DNA of 64,000 nt from Burkholderiales bacterium. Lineage in GTDB: Bacteria > Pseudomonadota > Gammaproteobacteria > Burkholderiales > Nitrosomonadaceae. The position numbers and the translations under genes are program-made. This document shows positions 1-9,271 of the stretch, piece by piece. How positions within the stretch are numbered: the first letter of the stretch is position 1; each line of letters opens with the position of its first letter. The stretch covers positions 1,674,001 through 1,738,000 of the forward strand of contig JACKLR010000001.1 of assembly GCA_024235795.1 (NCBI GenBank), in the 5' to 3' direction. The notes under the pieces are model-generated. The model was not told where the DNA came from. It made no database searches and was given only the letters and a program-made list of their open reading frames with translations.

Positions 1-96
1 GAGCTCTGCCTGGGTTGCCGTGTTGATATCGACTACTGCATATACTGGCCCTGTAAATACAAATAACAGAATTGCCATCAAAAATAGTTTTTTCAT
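1..96 (-). CDS. ComEA-family helix-hairpin-helix protein, N-terminal part only (cut by window edge)
   Basis: The first 32 codons are present, read leftwards from an ATG at 96 with a GGAG-type ribosome site just upstream. They encode a signal peptide (MKKLFLMAILLFVFTG, cleavage likely near Ala20) followed by VDINTATQAEL, the usual opening of the helix-hairpin-helix DNA-binding domain of small secreted ComEA-like proteins. Such proteins bind DNA in the periplasm during uptake. The rest lies outside the window, so length and function cannot be confirmed. Confidence 0.75.
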   Translation of the reverse strand, partial: MKKLFLMAILLFVFTGPVYAVVDINTATQAEL

Positions 97-181
97 CCTG
101 GAACTCCTGTAGATGTAGAAACTGAAAAAGTCATTCTGTTGACTATCCAGTTCAGTGAAAAGAAAAAAATGTCTTCCTGCA

Positions 182-195
182 TGACAATATTGTCA
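182..195. promoter_or_regulatory. Perfect 14-bp palindrome upstream of the comEA-like gene
   Basis: TGACAATATTGTCA is a perfect inverted repeat about 86 bases upstream of the comEA-like start, in an AT-rich stretch (97-321) without genes. It has the size and symmetry of a dimeric repressor operator, but no regulator can be named. Confidence 0.3.
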
Positions 196-321
196 CAGCG
201 CGGTCAGACATTATTTATATCGGATGATTCCGTCGGCTTATTGAACTATTTTTGTAACAATCTGTACATAAATTAATACCCATTATAATATCATTCTCAG
301 TATATATTTTAAAACAACTTG

Positions 322-1257
322 TTATATATATTCCAATAAAAAATTCTTTACGATAAATATTTGCTTCTCATCAAGCAAAATCGGCGCATGTCCTATGCCA
401 GATAATTCAACTATTTTTGCACGAGGACCCCGCTGCTGCATTTCAACCGCAGTCTCATCAAGCAACACATCTGATTCAGCACCTCTGATGACTAAAGTTG
501 GTGTTTCCAGTCTATCCCAGTATTCCCACAAATTAATATCATCCATCAGCGTATGCGCTTTAAAGCTAGCAGAAATTTTTGGATCGTAATAAAAACTGTA
601 CGCGCCGTCACTCAGCAAACGCGCGCTATGGATCGTAAGATGACGCCATTGTTCATCTGTCAATTTCCCAAAAGGCGCTGAAATCTTTCTAATATATGTT
701 TCAAACTCTGCAAGATTGTTAAAACGAACCGCTTTACCGACATACTCAGACATTCTTTTTAATGCAGCCACCGGAATTAATGGTCCTATATCGCTGATAA
801 CCAGTTTATGAATCTCATTTTCTGGATCTGTGGCGATCATCATGCCAATCAACCCGCCCATTGAAATGCCAACCCAATCAATTTTTACAGGAACACTATA
901 CTGACTTCTAATATGCCTGATTAACAAAGCCGCATCTGAGAGGTACACAGGGTAGTAATCATAGTCTTTCTCTTCTTCCAACCAATCACTTTGTCCACGC
1001 CCAACAACATCCGGGCAAATAACGCGACACTGCGATGATAAAACATCCGCCAAATAATCAAAGTCCCGGCAATTTCGTGTCAAACCATGTACACAAATAA
1101 CAACATGCGGATTTTTCGAGTCACCCCAGTCCGTATAGGCAATGTGATGTGGTTTTTTAGCCGCTCCATTAGGGGAAACCGTTGGTACGAGCAATTTTTT
1201 AACAAATTCTTCCATGGCTGATTTAAATATAGATTTAATAAAATGACCAACCTCCAC
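322..1257 (-). CDS. Alpha/beta hydrolase
   Basis: A 311-residue alpha/beta-hydrolase fold protein. The oxyanion-hole HG lies near residue 57, the nucleophile elbow is G-I-S-M-G-G with Ser132, the acid is probably Asp263 (GAESD), and the catalytic His is His290 (GIGHAP). The full triad argues for an active esterase or C-C hydrolase, but the substrate cannot be read from sequence. There is no signal peptide, so it is probably cytoplasmic. The first codon is GTG with no clear ribosome site; an in-frame ATG at 1215 would give 297 residues. It stands alone, with an IS110 scrap upstream. Confidence 0.85.
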   Translation of the reverse strand: MEVGHFIKSIFKSAMEEFVKKLLVPTVSPNGAAKKPHHIAYTDWGDSKNPHVVICVHGLTRNCRDFDYLADVLSSQCRVICPDVVGRGQSDWLEEEKDYDYYPVYLSDAALLIRHIRSQYSVPVKIDWVGISMGGLIGMMIATDPENEIHKLVISDIGPLIPVAALKRMSEYVGKAVRFNNLAEFETYIRKISAPFGKLTDEQWRHLTIHSARLLSDGAYSFYYDPKISASFKAHTLMDDINLWEYWDRLETPTLVIRGAESDVLLDETAVEMQQRGPRAKIVELSGIGHAPILLDEKQIFIVKNFLLEYI

Positions 1258-1398
1258 AAGAAGATTTTTTCACGTCTTCATGTGATAGATACCTACTTCA
1301 GAAAATCCTGAATTTTCCATTGTCATTGTAATAGGATTTGATTTCACGACGGCACGCAATGGACTGACACCACTGCTACCTGTTGAAACAGTGATCGG

Positions 1399-1521
1399 AG
1401 CGAAAAAATGCCATCTACCAAGTTGCGGTTGCCTACTCGGCATGAATTTGCCACTCTTGACCACACCGTTAACCTGAAATGCTTCTTTTGCCAAATCAAT
1501 ACCAATTGTTGTAATCTTCTT
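1399..1521 (-). pseudogene. IS110-family transposase N-terminal remnant
   Basis: Read leftwards, the frame gives KKITTIGIDLAKEAFQVNG, the typical opening of IS110 DEDD transposases with the first catalytic Asp in GIDLAK. Similarity seems to persist to about FFA (near 1403) and is then lost. There is no start codon directly before the motif and a stop lies at 1540-1542. What remains is about 41 codons of a roughly 300-400-codon gene, so this is a dead fragment between the hydrolase and the Nudix gene. I see no gene in the remaining bases of 1258-1661. Confidence 0.6.
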
Positions 1522-1661
1522 TTCTGCGCTCCTAACTTTTTAGTAGCCATACTTTGCAACTATGGCAAGCGATAACGCTTTGCAGTATCGCTGGCGTCTA
1601 TTCCATTATATTTTTTACAATCTGATTGTGTTTAAATCAGAAAATCAGGTTGAAGCAACTT

Positions 1662-2207
1662 ATGAAATTCTGTAGTAATTGTAGTGCGATCGTTGAATTC
1701 CGTATACCAAAGGGTGATACGTTACCCAGATATATCTGTACGGAATGCCACGAGATTCATTATCAAAACCCCAAGGTTGTTGTGGGCTGCATACCCGAAT
1801 GGGAGGATAAAATCCTGCTTTGCCGTCGCGCAATAGAACCGCGCAGCGGCTGGTGGACATTGCCGGCCGGTTTTATGGAAAACAATGAAACACTGGCTGA
1901 AGCGGCTGCACGGGAAACGCTGGAAGAAGCGAATGCCAGGGTTGAAATTGGCGATCTTTACGCAATTTACAGCTTGCCGCATATCAGTCAGGTTTATGCA
2001 CTATTTCGTGCACGGTTACTTGATCTTGACTTCAGTCCGGGTATCGAAAGCAGCGAAGTTAAACTGGTGTCCGAAGATGAAATACCCTGGGACGAAATGG
2101 CCTTCCGCGTCATTCACGATCCTTTAAAACGCTATATTGCAGAACGCAATCAAGGAAAGCTGGTATTTCATACGGGCATCATTGAACGTTCTCACAAGAC
2201 ACGTTGA
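1662..2207 (+). CDS. Nudix hydrolase with N-terminal zinc ribbon
   Basis: A 181-residue protein from the ATG at 1662; an upstream TTG at 1626 in the same frame lacks the conserved start and is unlikely. Cys4, Cys7, Cys26 and Cys29 form a small zinc ribbon. The Nudix box spans about residues 70-92, with Gly70, Glu76 and the R84-E85-x-x-E88-E89 metal-binding core. The usual Gly after the EE pair is replaced by Asn, a form seen in this zinc-ribbon subgroup. The family hydrolyses nucleoside diphosphates linked to another group, such as ADP-ribose or NADH; the substrate here is not known. Confidence 0.87.
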   Translation: MKFCSNCSAIVEFRIPKGDTLPRYICTECHEIHYQNPKVVVGCIPEWEDKILLCRRAIEPRSGWWTLPAGFMENNETLAEAAARETLEEANARVEIGDLYAIYSLPHISQVYALFRARLLDLDFSPGIESSEVKLVSEDEIPWDEMAFRVIHDPLKRYIAERNQGKLVFHTGIIERSHKTR

Positions 2208-2310
2208 TTGCCAACTTTATTCATCGTTTATTATCTGCACAAAATAACCGCATGGCGATAACAGCCTGCCTAAAATTAAGCCTGCTGGTTTTTTGAAAAT
2301 TGCGAAGCAA

Positions 2311-2655
2311 TTATAATTCATGCTCTCCGACAGGCTCCTGCCCCGTATAAAGTGCATTCCAGTTGGGCGCATCGTTATTCAGATAGCAATATACCGGTGT
2401 TTCATTACGCAGCAGATCGACAAACCACTCAAACTGCCATCGCGGAACAAAGATTGTTCCGCGCTTGCGTTCAGGTATAAATGTATTGGCAGGCACAGGA
2501 CTTGTATCGTCGAGCACGTAAACAACGACATGATATCCTTCGCCGCGGCATAGAATATACGCAGGAAATTTAAGTTTAGTACCGTCTGATGACGCGTTGA
2601 GTTCGCGTGCGATCTTGATTTCATAGGTTTTGACTTCGAAAGTTGCTGTTGCCAT
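2311..2655 (-). CDS. Conserved-looking hypothetical protein, 114 aa
   Basis: I do not recognise this protein. It starts at an ATG with a strong AAAGGAG ribosome site at good spacing. It is soluble, has no signal peptide and is rich in beta-prone and aromatic residues (for example VPRWQFEWF near residue 71). Its acidic tail is GEHEL. The strong initiation site and ordinary codon use argue that it is real. It stands alone between the Nudix gene and a 550-base gene-free stretch, so context gives no role. Confidence 0.7.
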   Translation of the reverse strand: MATATFEVKTYEIKIARELNASSDGTKLKFPAYILCRGEGYHVVVYVLDDTSPVPANTFIPERKRGTIFVPRWQFEWFVDLLRNETPVYCYLNNDAPNWNALYTGQEPVGEHEL

Positions 2656-3204
2656 TACACTTACTCCTTTTATTTGAAAAATATTAACTTTGAAGCACTT
2701 TGCAACCTGACAGCAAAAACAAAAATATCATTCTCTTCTAATAAGTGAATCAACGATTCAATAATAATATTCATCATCGCCAATCAAAAAGTGCCACCTT
2801 CAATTCAACCGTTGCATAGTCAACTCTGTCTCCATGCCTGATTCGGCTTGTCTTTCTCACGCATAGCTCAGTTGATCACCCCGATCATGTTACCCGTTGA
2901 GATTGATAAACTGATTGACGATAGGATTCGGTGCAGTATCATGCAAAATGGGTTCCTGTTCTCAAGATACATACGCACAGCTGATTTCTACACATATATT
3001 CATGCAACTTTTTTGGAAAAATTGATTCAGTTATTTCGCACAGCGCGATCAAAAACCAAGCATTGCATTGATACAATACCGGAATTTTCAAAAAATTTTC
3101 CAGTTTTCTGTTTATTGGAATCAAAACGCTATTGACTCGTAACAAGCAAGCAGGATATTTTATTTTTTTATTCACGACTTGCGGACCGCACAAATCACAT
3201 TTCC
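2656..3204. other. Gene-free stretch of about 550 bases
   Basis: AT-rich sequence between two divergent genes. Short open frames exist on both strands (about 95 and 84 codons), but they lack ribosome sites and resemble no family I know. It presumably holds the promoters of both flanking genes; no convincing box was found. Confidence 0.5.
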
Positions 3205-5343
3205 ATGTCTTCCTTATTAAAAACAGATCATAATTGCTGGCGCATAAAGCAGGCAGATCGGCTAAGTTTTCTCATTGATGGCGCAGACTATTTTGCTGCT
3301 TTGCGTAAAGCCATGACAAAGGCGCGGCACACCATTTATATCCTGAGCTGGGATATCAACAGTCAGCTGAGATTGGTGCGTGACAGAAGTGATGATGGCT
3401 ACCCAGAAAAGTTAGGCGAATTCTTGAATGCGCTCGTAGAAAAAAACCAGAATCTCAATATTTATATCTTGAACTGGGATTTTGCCATGATTTATGCGAC
3501 AGGTCGTGAGATGCTTCCCATATTCCAGCTCGATTGGAAAACGCACTCTCGTGTGCATTTTTGTCTGGATAATTACCTGCCCAGCGGCGCATCCCTACAC
3601 CAGAAAACCGTCGTTATTGATGATAATCTTGCATTCGTTGGCGGTTTGGATCTCACCATGGGACGCTGGGACACATCGGACCATAGCCCGAACAATCCGA
3701 AACGTGACCGGATTGGGGATGAAATTTCCAGACCCTATCATGACGCAGAAATCATGCTGGAAGGCGAGGCTGCTGCAACCTTGGCGGAACTTTTTCGTAA
3801 TCGATGGCAATTAGTCACAGAAAAAGCACTGCAACCGCTCGACCGCGACACACCTTCCGCATGGCCCAAAGAAATTGCTGCTGACATACAACATGTCGAT
3901 ATCGGACTGGCAAGGACCTGCTGCGCTTACAAACACCTTCCCCAAGTAAGCGAAATACACAACTTTTATCTGGACGCCATCAAATCAGCAAAAAGCTATA
4001 TTTACATAGAGAATCAGTATTTTACTGTACCATCCATAGCAAAAGTCATACAACAAAGCCTTGAACAGGAGAAAGGCCCGGAAATTGTCATTGTACAGCC
4101 TAGAGAAACCGATGGTTGGTTGTCACAACTGACCATGGACGTATTACGTGTAAGACTGATAAAACAATTACAGCAATGTGACCGATTTAACCGCCTGAAA
4201 GTTTATTATCCAGAAGGCACCGGTTTGGATGAACTGCCTATTAATGTTCACGCCAAAATCATGATTGTAGACAACCGGCTGATCACAGTCGGTTCAGCCA
4301 ACTTGAACAACCGGTCAATGGGACTCGATATCGAATGCAATATTCTCATTGACGCACAATCTAATGACACCCTGCAGCAGCATATCGCAGCGTTTCACCA
4401 CCGACTGCTCGCTGAGCACCTGGCATGTTCTCCTGATCAAATACGAGAAACCCTGCATAAAACTAAATCTTTGCTCACCAGTATCAACACACTGACCAAT
4501 ACTAACGGCAGATATCTGGCGCTATTGCCATTAGAACTTCCGGAAGATATTGACCGCATGGTTCCTGATAACGATGTAGCTGACCCGGAAGACCCCCTGG
4601 AACCAGAACTGTTTCTAGGCCGCATCCTTCCAGAAGTACCGGAGAAAAGCATAAGATCAAGAATCATCAATTGGTTAATTATGATTTCCATTGTCACGAC
4701 AACTGCAGCATTGTGGCATTGGACCCCCTTGAGTAACTGGTTAGACATGCAGACGGTAGCACTTGCCCTTGAAGAAATAAACGGAAATGCAGCCATACCA
4801 GCCTGGATTCTTACCGGATTCGTTCTTGCTGGATTTATAAGATTCCCAATTTCCATTCTGGTTATTCCGGCAGTGTTTGTTTCCGGACTGCTACACGGTT
4901 TTATCTATTCACTCCTGGGCGTGCTATTAAGTGCAATATTCGTTTATGCTGTTGGCATGAAACTAAACCGGGATACAATACGAAAACTTGCCGGATCAAA
5001 ACTCAACAGCATTAACAAAAAGCTGATTAAACACGGAATAATCAGTATTGTAGCCCTACGCATCGTACCGGTGGCACCTTTTACAGTGATTAACCTGGTA
5101 GCCGGCGCCTCCCATTTTCATTTTCGCGATTATATTGTTGGCACGTTGATCGGCATGATACCAGCCCTTTTAATGCTCTCGCTCATCACCGATTTTGCAC
5201 ATACAGCAATGGCAAATCCTGCAATGGATAATCTGGTTTGGCTTGCCTTAACAGTCGCCCTGGCTGTTATTGCCGCGTACTTTATGATGAACTGGATAAT
5301 TGGCAGAGCCCAGCGTAACAATCACCTTTCAGGGAAAAACTGA
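3205..5343 (+). CDS. Phospholipase D-family protein fused to a VTT (TVP38/DedA-like) membrane domain
   Basis: 712 residues. The N-terminal ~450 residues carry two HKD motifs, H132-x-K134-x4-D139 and a second at HAKIMIVD followed by GSANLNNRS, as in cardiolipin synthases and other bacterial phospholipase D enzymes. After a helix near residue 495 comes a membrane domain with several hydrophobic segments and the RFPISILVIPAVFVSG and RIVPVAPFTVINLVAGA motifs of the VTT/SNARE-associated family. The likely role is phospholipid transfer or hydrolysis at the inner membrane. The next gene, 8 bases on, is an EEP-family protein; in E. coli the clsB phospholipase D gene is likewise beside the EEP gene ybhP, which supports a cardiolipin-synthase-like role. 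Confidence 0.88.
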   Translation: MSSLLKTDHNCWRIKQADRLSFLIDGADYFAALRKAMTKARHTIYILSWDINSQLRLVRDRSDDGYPEKLGEFLNALVEKNQNLNIYILNWDFAMIYATGREMLPIFQLDWKTHSRVHFCLDNYLPSGASLHQKTVVIDDNLAFVGGLDLTMGRWDTSDHSPNNPKRDRIGDEISRPYHDAEIMLEGEAAATLAELFRNRWQLVTEKALQPLDRDTPSAWPKEIAADIQHVDIGLARTCCAYKHLPQVSEIHNFYLDAIKSAKSYIYIENQYFTVPSIAKVIQQSLEQEKGPEIVIVQPRETDGWLSQLTMDVLRVRLIKQLQQCDRFNRLKVYYPEGTGLDELPINVHAKIMIVDNRLITVGSANLNNRSMGLDIECNILIDAQSNDTLQQHIAAFHHRLLAEHLACSPDQIRETLHKTKSLLTSINTLTNTNGRYLALLPLELPEDIDRMVPDNDVADPEDPLEPELFLGRILPEVPEKSIRSRIINWLIMISIVTTTAALWHWTPLSNWLDMQTVALALEEINGNAAIPAWILTGFVLAGFIRFPISILVIPAVFVSGLLHGFIYSLLGVLLSAIFVYAVGMKLNRDTIRKLAGSKLNSINKKLIKHGIISIVALRIVPVAPFTVINLVAGASHFHFRDYIVGTLIGMIPALLMLSLITDFAHTAMANPAMDNLVWLALTVALAVIAAYFMMNWIIGRAQRNNHLSGKN

Positions 5344-5351
5344 ACGGATCA

Positions 5352-6077
5352 TTGCTTGAAAGAGGATTCAGCATTACTTCGTTGACACTTGCAACTTACA
5401 ATATCCATCGATGCATCGGCACTGACGGCAAATTCAATCCCGAGCGCATTATCGAAGTCATTCAGCAACTGGATGCCGACATTATTGCCTTACAGGAAGT
5501 TGAAACCTTCCGCAGAGAAAGGCTAAACCTTCTCGAACACCTCAGCAGACATACCGGCATGTACGCTGTTGCAGGAATAACGATGTTTAGTGATATCTCT
5601 CATTATGGTAATGCTTTGTTGTCACGGCTGGATATCGAGGAGTTGCATCGAGAAGATCTCAGCATTAAAGGGCGTGAACCACGTGGCGCTATTTGTATAA
5701 AAACCAGACTGGCAAATAAAAGCATTCGGGTAATTGCAACACACCTGGGTTTACTACCAAGCGAACGGCGAACTCAAACAAAACAACTTCTAAAATTGCT
5801 TGAACAAGAATCAGCAGATATTTCCGTATTGATGGGTGATCTGAACGAATGGTATATGTGGGGTCGTCCGCTCCGATTATTACGCAAACATTTCAACAAA
5901 ACCATCGCTCCGCTTACTTTTCCATCACGATTTCCGTTTTTCGCACTCGACCGGATATGGGTTGAACCGCAATCATGCTTGCGTTCTGTAGTCAGTATCA
6001 AAAACCGGACAACAAAAAAAGCTTCCGATCATTTGCCATTAGTTGCAACGCTGCATATTGATACGCCTGAAAATTAA
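5352..6077 (+). CDS. Endonuclease/exonuclease/phosphatase (EEP) family protein, YbhP-like
   Basis: About 241 residues with the EEP metal-dependent phosphodiesterase motifs in order: TYNIHRC, DIIALQEVET (metal-binding Glu), ATHLG, GDLNEW (Asp/Asn) and the C-terminal SDHLP (catalytic Asp-His). The first codon is TTG, 8 bases after the phospholipase D stop, so the two are probably cotranscribed; the exact start is uncertain. Members of this fold cut nucleic acids, phosphoinositides or other phosphodiesters. The clsB-ybhP-like arrangement points to lipid metabolism rather than DNA repair, but that is inference. Confidence 0.82.
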   Translation: MLERGFSITSLTLATYNIHRCIGTDGKFNPERIIEVIQQLDADIIALQEVETFRRERLNLLEHLSRHTGMYAVAGITMFSDISHYGNALLSRLDIEELHREDLSIKGREPRGAICIKTRLANKSIRVIATHLGLLPSERRTQTKQLLKLLEQESADISVLMGDLNEWYMWGRPLRLLRKHFNKTIAPLTFPSRFPFFALDRIWVEPQSCLRSVVSIKNRTTKKASDHLPLVATLHIDTPEN

Positions 6078-6132
6078 TATGCCATGCTGGCGCATTTGAC
6101 AAACATCAGGCAAGTTGTGTACCTATTCGTAT

Positions 6133-7353
6133 TCAGTTGACGGAATCGGCATGTCGCGGGTGCCTCAGGCCAAGCGAAATCCCCGCAGCAATGAGACAGG
6201 CTATACCTGAAGGAATGAAAGCCCATGTATAGCTGCCCGTCATGTCGAAAACGCTCCCGGCGAGTATCGGCCCGGCAATGCCTGCGACGCCGTAGGCAGT
6301 GAACATGAGTCCGTAGTTTATGCCCACATTTCGGGTGCCGAAATAATCTGCTGTCGTCGTCGGAAACAGGGCGAGGTTGCCCCCGAAGTTAAACCCGACC
6401 CATGCGGCGGCAATAGACAGCGTCATCTCCGTCGATCCCATTTTGATCAGGGCAAGCATCATAACACCCTGCAACAGGAACATGAACGTCATGGCGTTCT
6501 TCCTGCCTATTTTGTCTGACACACTGCCCCAGACGATGCGCCCGGCACCGTTAAACAACGCCAGTATACCGACAGCATTCGCCGCTGCAGCGGTGCTCAT
6601 GCCGCTATGTATGCCATAAGGCTTCAGTATCCCGATGACAAGCAATCCAGCTGCCGCACCGGACATGAACATGATCCAGAGCATCCAGAACTGGGTAGTT
6701 TTGACCATCTCCCGCCACTCGTAATCCTCAGCAGAAGAAACGTTTGATCTGGATTCAGGCGGATTCCACCCGATAGGCTTCCACCCCGCTGGTGGATTCC
6801 TGAGAAGCTGAGCCCCCAGAACAACCGATACCATGAATATGACGCCAAGATACAGGAAAGCGGTTAACACCCCAAAATCATTGATAAAACCTGAGGCGAC
6901 TTTTGCAAACAACCACGCACCAGCGCCGAACCCGGCCACAGCCATACCGGTAACCATGCCTCGCATGTCCGGAAACCATTTCACACACGCCGCAATGGGA
7001 CAAACATAAGCGAGCCCTATGCCTGCACCGCCGATAACGCCCACGGTAAAAGCAACCAATGGAAAACTGCCCCCGGTAAATGAAGCGAGCAGATAACCGG
7101 CGCCCAATACGATACCGCCGAATGTCGCCACAATACGCGGACCCTTTCTATCCTGCAATCTGCCCGCGAATATCATCACCAGCGCAAATGTCGCCAGCGC
7201 CAGAGAAAAAATAATCTGCGTCTGCGTTGTCGTGTAGGAAAAAACTTCCTTGAGCGGATTGACGAAAACGCTCCAGCTGTAGATGGCGCCCAGACAGACC
7301 TGTATGATTAACGCGCCCGCCACCACCAGCCATCGATTTCCGGATGATTCCAT
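6133..7353 (-). CDS. MFS transporter, oxalate/formate antiporter (OFA) type
   Basis: 406 residues with twelve predicted membrane segments. It opens with RWLVVAGALIIQVCLGAIYSW, a hallmark of the OFA branch that includes OxlT, and has an MFS loop motif GRLQDRKGPR after the second segment. The central cytoplasmic loop is short, near residues 190-210. Related carriers move oxalate, formate or other small carboxylates by exchange or symport; the substrate cannot be assigned. It converges on the EEP gene with a 55-base gap and appears monocistronic. Confidence 0.85.
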   Translation of the reverse strand: MESSGNRWLVVAGALIIQVCLGAIYSWSVFVNPLKEVFSYTTTQTQIIFSLALATFALVMIFAGRLQDRKGPRIVATFGGIVLGAGYLLASFTGGSFPLVAFTVGVIGGAGIGLAYVCPIAACVKWFPDMRGMVTGMAVAGFGAGAWLFAKVASGFINDFGVLTAFLYLGVIFMVSVVLGAQLLRNPPAGWKPIGWNPPESRSNVSSAEDYEWREMVKTTQFWMLWIMFMSGAAAGLLVIGILKPYGIHSGMSTAAAANAVGILALFNGAGRIVWGSVSDKIGRKNAMTFMFLLQGVMMLALIKMGSTEMTLSIAAAWVGFNFGGNLALFPTTTADYFGTRNVGINYGLMFTAYGVAGIAGPILAGSVFDMTGSYTWAFIPSGIACLIAAGISLGLRHPRHADSVN

Positions 7354-7507
7354 TTCACTTGTGGGAATTTGGATTATATTTCACGATACCCCATTGAAAT
7401 AAAGCATTTATTGATAAAATTATGTACCGTATCCCAATGGAATATACGTTATGCCGGATACGCCGTCAAATGCGTTTCATCCTGTGTTTCACCCAGTTTA
7501 TAGCATT

Positions 7508-9232
7508 CTACATCGTCGGCTTAATCAGCTTGCGCAATTCTTCGAGTGAGCGCGTATTCAGCACATCCTTCTTTTCCAGCCAACCGCGCCGCGCCTGCCC
7601 GATACCAAAGCGTAGATTGGCAAAATCATACGTGCTGTGTGCGTCGGAATTAATACTGATCAGCACGCCTTCTTCCTTGGCCATCTGACAGTAAGTATCG
7701 AGTAAATCCAGTCGCTCGGGATTGGCATTGAGTTCGAGAAAACAGCCGCGATTTTTCGCTTCACGAATAATGCGGGACATATCCACGTCATACGGTGCGC
7801 GCCGCTCGATCAGCCGCCCGGTCGGATACGCCAGCAGTGTAAAATAAGGACTGTCCATTGCGCGCAGAATGCGTTCGGTCTGTTTGGCGCGCGACAGGTC
7901 AAATTTGCTGTGTACCGCGCCGACAACCAGATCGAGCCGTGCCAGCACGTTATCCGGCAGGTCAAGGCGGCCGTCTTCAAGAATATCCACCTCAATCCCT
8001 TTGAGCAGCGTTATGCCGTCAAGCGTTGCATTCAGCTTATCGATTTCCGTACATTGGCGCGCAAGCCGCAATGGATCAAGGCCATGCGCAACAGTCAATC
8101 GCCGTGAATGTTCGGTAATCGCCAGATATTCGAAACCCTCAGATTTGGCCGCAAGCGCCATTTCACGCAGCGTGTTATGCCCGTCGGTCGCTTTGGTGTG
8201 CGCATGCAGATCGCCGCGCAGATCGCTTTGCTCGACAAGCCGCGGCAGCCGTCCAGTCTGCGCCAGCTCGATTTCCCCTCGATTCTCTCGTAACTCCGGC
8301 GGAATATACGTGAGACCCACCGCTGCATACACCGATTCCTCGCTCACGCCCGCAATGCGTTTTTCACCCTTATAGACGCCATATTCGTTTATCTTCAGCC
8401 CTTTCTGCTGTGCAATACGCCGGACGGCAATATTATGCGACTTGGAACCGGTAAAATAATGCAACGCCGCGCCGAAACTCGCTGTGTCGACAACCCGCAT
8501 ATCCACCTGCATCCCACACCGAAGCACTACACTGGCGCGTGTGACACCCGCTGACAGCGTCTCGACAACTTCATCATAATGAATAAAACGCTGCATGACC
8601 GGACTCGAAGGCGCCGCCGCAACCAGGATGTCAAGATCACCAACTGTTTCGCGCATGCGCCGGTAACTGCCTGCTACCGTCACCTCGCTGACCCCAGGAA
8701 TTGCCTCCAGGAAATTCCTTATTGCCTCGGCATATTGTGCCGCCACGGCCAGTTTGAATCGGTGCGTCTGATTGGCATGCGCTTCAACAGCCCGCAGTAT
8801 GTTAAGTTCGGTTTTCTCGCCAAATCCCGGTAGCAAACGAATACGGCCATCACGCGCCGCACGGTATAACTGCTCGACCGTTTGTACTGCAAGATCATGG
8901 TACAGCGCTTTCACACGCTTTGGCCCGATACCGGGAATTTTCAGCAGATCGGTAATTGCCGCAGGCAATTCACGATGCAACCGGTCGAGCAGGCTGCAAT
9001 GACCGCTGGAAACAAACTCCCTGATCTTGGCGGCCAAATCATCGCCAATTCCTGGCAGCCGCGTCAAATCCTCGCCTTTGTCCAGCAAAGAAGCTACATC
9101 CTCGGAAAGCTCGCCGAGGATACGCGCGGCATTACGGTAGGCGCGGATGCGGAATGGATTGGCACCCTGAATCTCGAGCAGATCGGCAATTTCCTCGAAA
9201 GTGGTGGCGATATCGGCATTGTGGCGCGGCAT
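7508..9232 (-). CDS. polX: DNA polymerase/3'-5' exonuclease PolX
   Basis: 574 residues, the usual length for bacterial PolX. The N-terminal helical region has two helix-hairpin-helix motifs (LPGIGD near 59 and IPGIGP near 99). The nucleotidyltransferase active site is G198-D-L-D201 with a further Asp in QVDMRVV. The C-terminal third is a PHP phosphoesterase domain with DLHAHTKATDG, ITEHSRR and a late NSDAH. The family fills short gaps and removes 3' ends in base-excision repair. The gene lies 39 bases after the GH114-like gene on the same strand, without an obvious functional link. Confidence 0.93.
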   Translation of the reverse strand: MPRHNADIATTFEEIADLLEIQGANPFRIRAYRNAARILGELSEDVASLLDKGEDLTRLPGIGDDLAAKIREFVSSGHCSLLDRLHRELPAAITDLLKIPGIGPKRVKALYHDLAVQTVEQLYRAARDGRIRLLPGFGEKTELNILRAVEAHANQTHRFKLAVAAQYAEAIRNFLEAIPGVSEVTVAGSYRRMRETVGDLDILVAAAPSSPVMQRFIHYDEVVETLSAGVTRASVVLRCGMQVDMRVVDTASFGAALHYFTGSKSHNIAVRRIAQQKGLKINEYGVYKGEKRIAGVSEESVYAAVGLTYIPPELRENRGEIELAQTGRLPRLVEQSDLRGDLHAHTKATDGHNTLREMALAAKSEGFEYLAITEHSRRLTVAHGLDPLRLARQCTEIDKLNATLDGITLLKGIEVDILEDGRLDLPDNVLARLDLVVGAVHSKFDLSRAKQTERILRAMDSPYFTLLAYPTGRLIERRAPYDVDMSRIIREAKNRGCFLELNANPERLDLLDTYCQMAKEEGVLISINSDAHSTYDFANLRFGIGQARRGWLEKKDVLNTRSLEELRKLIKPTM

Positions 9233-9271
9233 ACAAAGCTCCTTCTAACCAGAGCGCCTAGACAAAAAACA

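Noticed and set aside
2848..3135. 95-codon plus-strand frame in the gap before the phospholipase D gene
   Set aside because: No ribosome site, composition like non-coding AT-rich DNA, and a competing frame on the other strand.
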